This document shows positions 5,258-5,498 of a stretch of DNA of 5,498 nucleotides, piece after piece. A model generated the notes under the pieces. The model had not been told where the DNA came from, did no database searches, and saw nothing but the letters and a program-made list of their open reading frames with translations. A program made the position numbers and the translations under genes. The DNA is from DUOX01 sp050944015 (GTDB taxonomy: Bacteria > Bacillota > Clostridia > Oscillospirales > Oscillospiraceae). How positions within the stretch are numbered: the stretch's first letter is position 1; each line of letters starts with the position of its first letter. The stretch spans positions 1-5,498 of the forward strand of contig JBMNQG010000082.1 in assembly GCA_050944015.1 (NCBI GenBank), given 5' to 3'.

Positions 5258-5498
5258 TTATTTTTTCAGATTCATGACTTCCCAGTTCTGTACGAAGTAT
5301 TCCATGCCGGACCAGACGGTTGTCAGCACCATTACCGCCACGCACAGGGTGTTTATGGTGACGGCGCCAATAATGGGCGCGCTGTGCCAGGGGGTAAGCA
5401 TGAGGCAGATAGCGAGGATTGAGGAGGCGGTTTTGATTTTCCCGGACATGCCGGCGGCAATGACCCTGCCGTATTCCACGGCCACCCGCCGGAGGCCG
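5258..5498 (-). CDS. pgsA: CDP-diacylglycerol-glycerol-3-phosphate 3-phosphatidyltransferase, C-terminal end (partial)
   Basis: PgsA makes phosphatidylglycerol-phosphate, the first step to phosphatidylglycerol and cardiolipin, in the cytoplasmic membrane. About 79 C-terminal codons are present and the frame remains open through the window edge, so the gene starts outside. The sequence LRRVAVEYGRVIAAGMSGKIKT matches the conserved region after the active site, where relatives have 'R..A...G.VIAA...GK.KT'. Two hydrophobic segments follow (ASSILAICLMLTPW and INTLCVAVMVLTTVW), then SGMEYFVQN, the usual end of the last helix. The CDP-alcohol phosphotransferase motif itself lies beyond the window. 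No strong terminator separates it from the cysE promoter, so some read-through into the T-box leader is possible. Confidence 0.88.
   Translation of the reverse strand, partial: GLRRVAVEYGRVIAAGMSGKIKTASSILAICLMLTPWHSAPIIGAVTINTLCVAVMVLTTVWSGMEYFVQNWEVMNLKK

Noticed and set aside
1..5498. CRISPR array, tRNA or rRNA gene
   Set aside because: I saw no regularly spaced repeats, no cloverleaf with a T-loop motif and no rRNA signature on either strand.

Overview
The window reads as chromosomal DNA of a Gram-positive Clostridia-type bacterium (Firmicutes). The reasons are strong GGAGG-type ribosome binding sites, a T-box riboswitch ahead of cysE-cysS, a PgsA-type phospholipid synthase next to it, and small XRE, Spx/ArsC-like and HEAT-like genes typical of that class. 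Genes are moderately GC-rich. Two stretches (about 283-708 and 1221-1470) are clearly A+T-rich and stand out. I cannot name the species.

Left part (1-1366, + strand). The window opens with the last 37 codons of an ABC exporter ATPase, closed by a strong GAAA-tetraloop terminator. A long gene-poor stretch follows, GC-rich to about 282 and then A+T-rich to 708, with a second terminator-like hairpin nested in a wider inverted repeat. At 709-1220 lie the remains of two tandem, overlapping genes. The first survives only as its last 58 codons. The second is a SnoaL/NTF2-like gene that keeps about 113 N-terminal codons and then runs in frame into a foreign A+T-rich tail with its own strong terminator. 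I read this as a rearrangement scar.

Middle part (1367-2872, + strand). A compact cassette holds a 72-residue XRE-type DNA-binding protein, a Spx/ArsC-like thioredoxin-fold protein with a CxxC motif, and a 207-residue HEAT-like helical-repeat protein. Gaps are about 40 bp, each start has a good ribosome binding site, and a large hairpin shared with the convergent cysS gene ends the unit.

Right part (2873-5498, - strand). pgsA (3' end only), then a near-consensus promoter, a cysteine-specific T-box leader with specifier UGC, cysE and cysS. CysE makes O-acetylserine for cysteine synthesis and CysS charges tRNA-Cys, so uncharged tRNA-Cys would raise both. The two coding regions overlap by ATGA and are probably translationally coupled.

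I found no clear undescribed system. The best second looks are the NTF2-like scar with its chimeric ORF, the A+T-rich segment with nested inverted repeats, and the small XRE/Spx-like/HEAT cassette with a possible operator.
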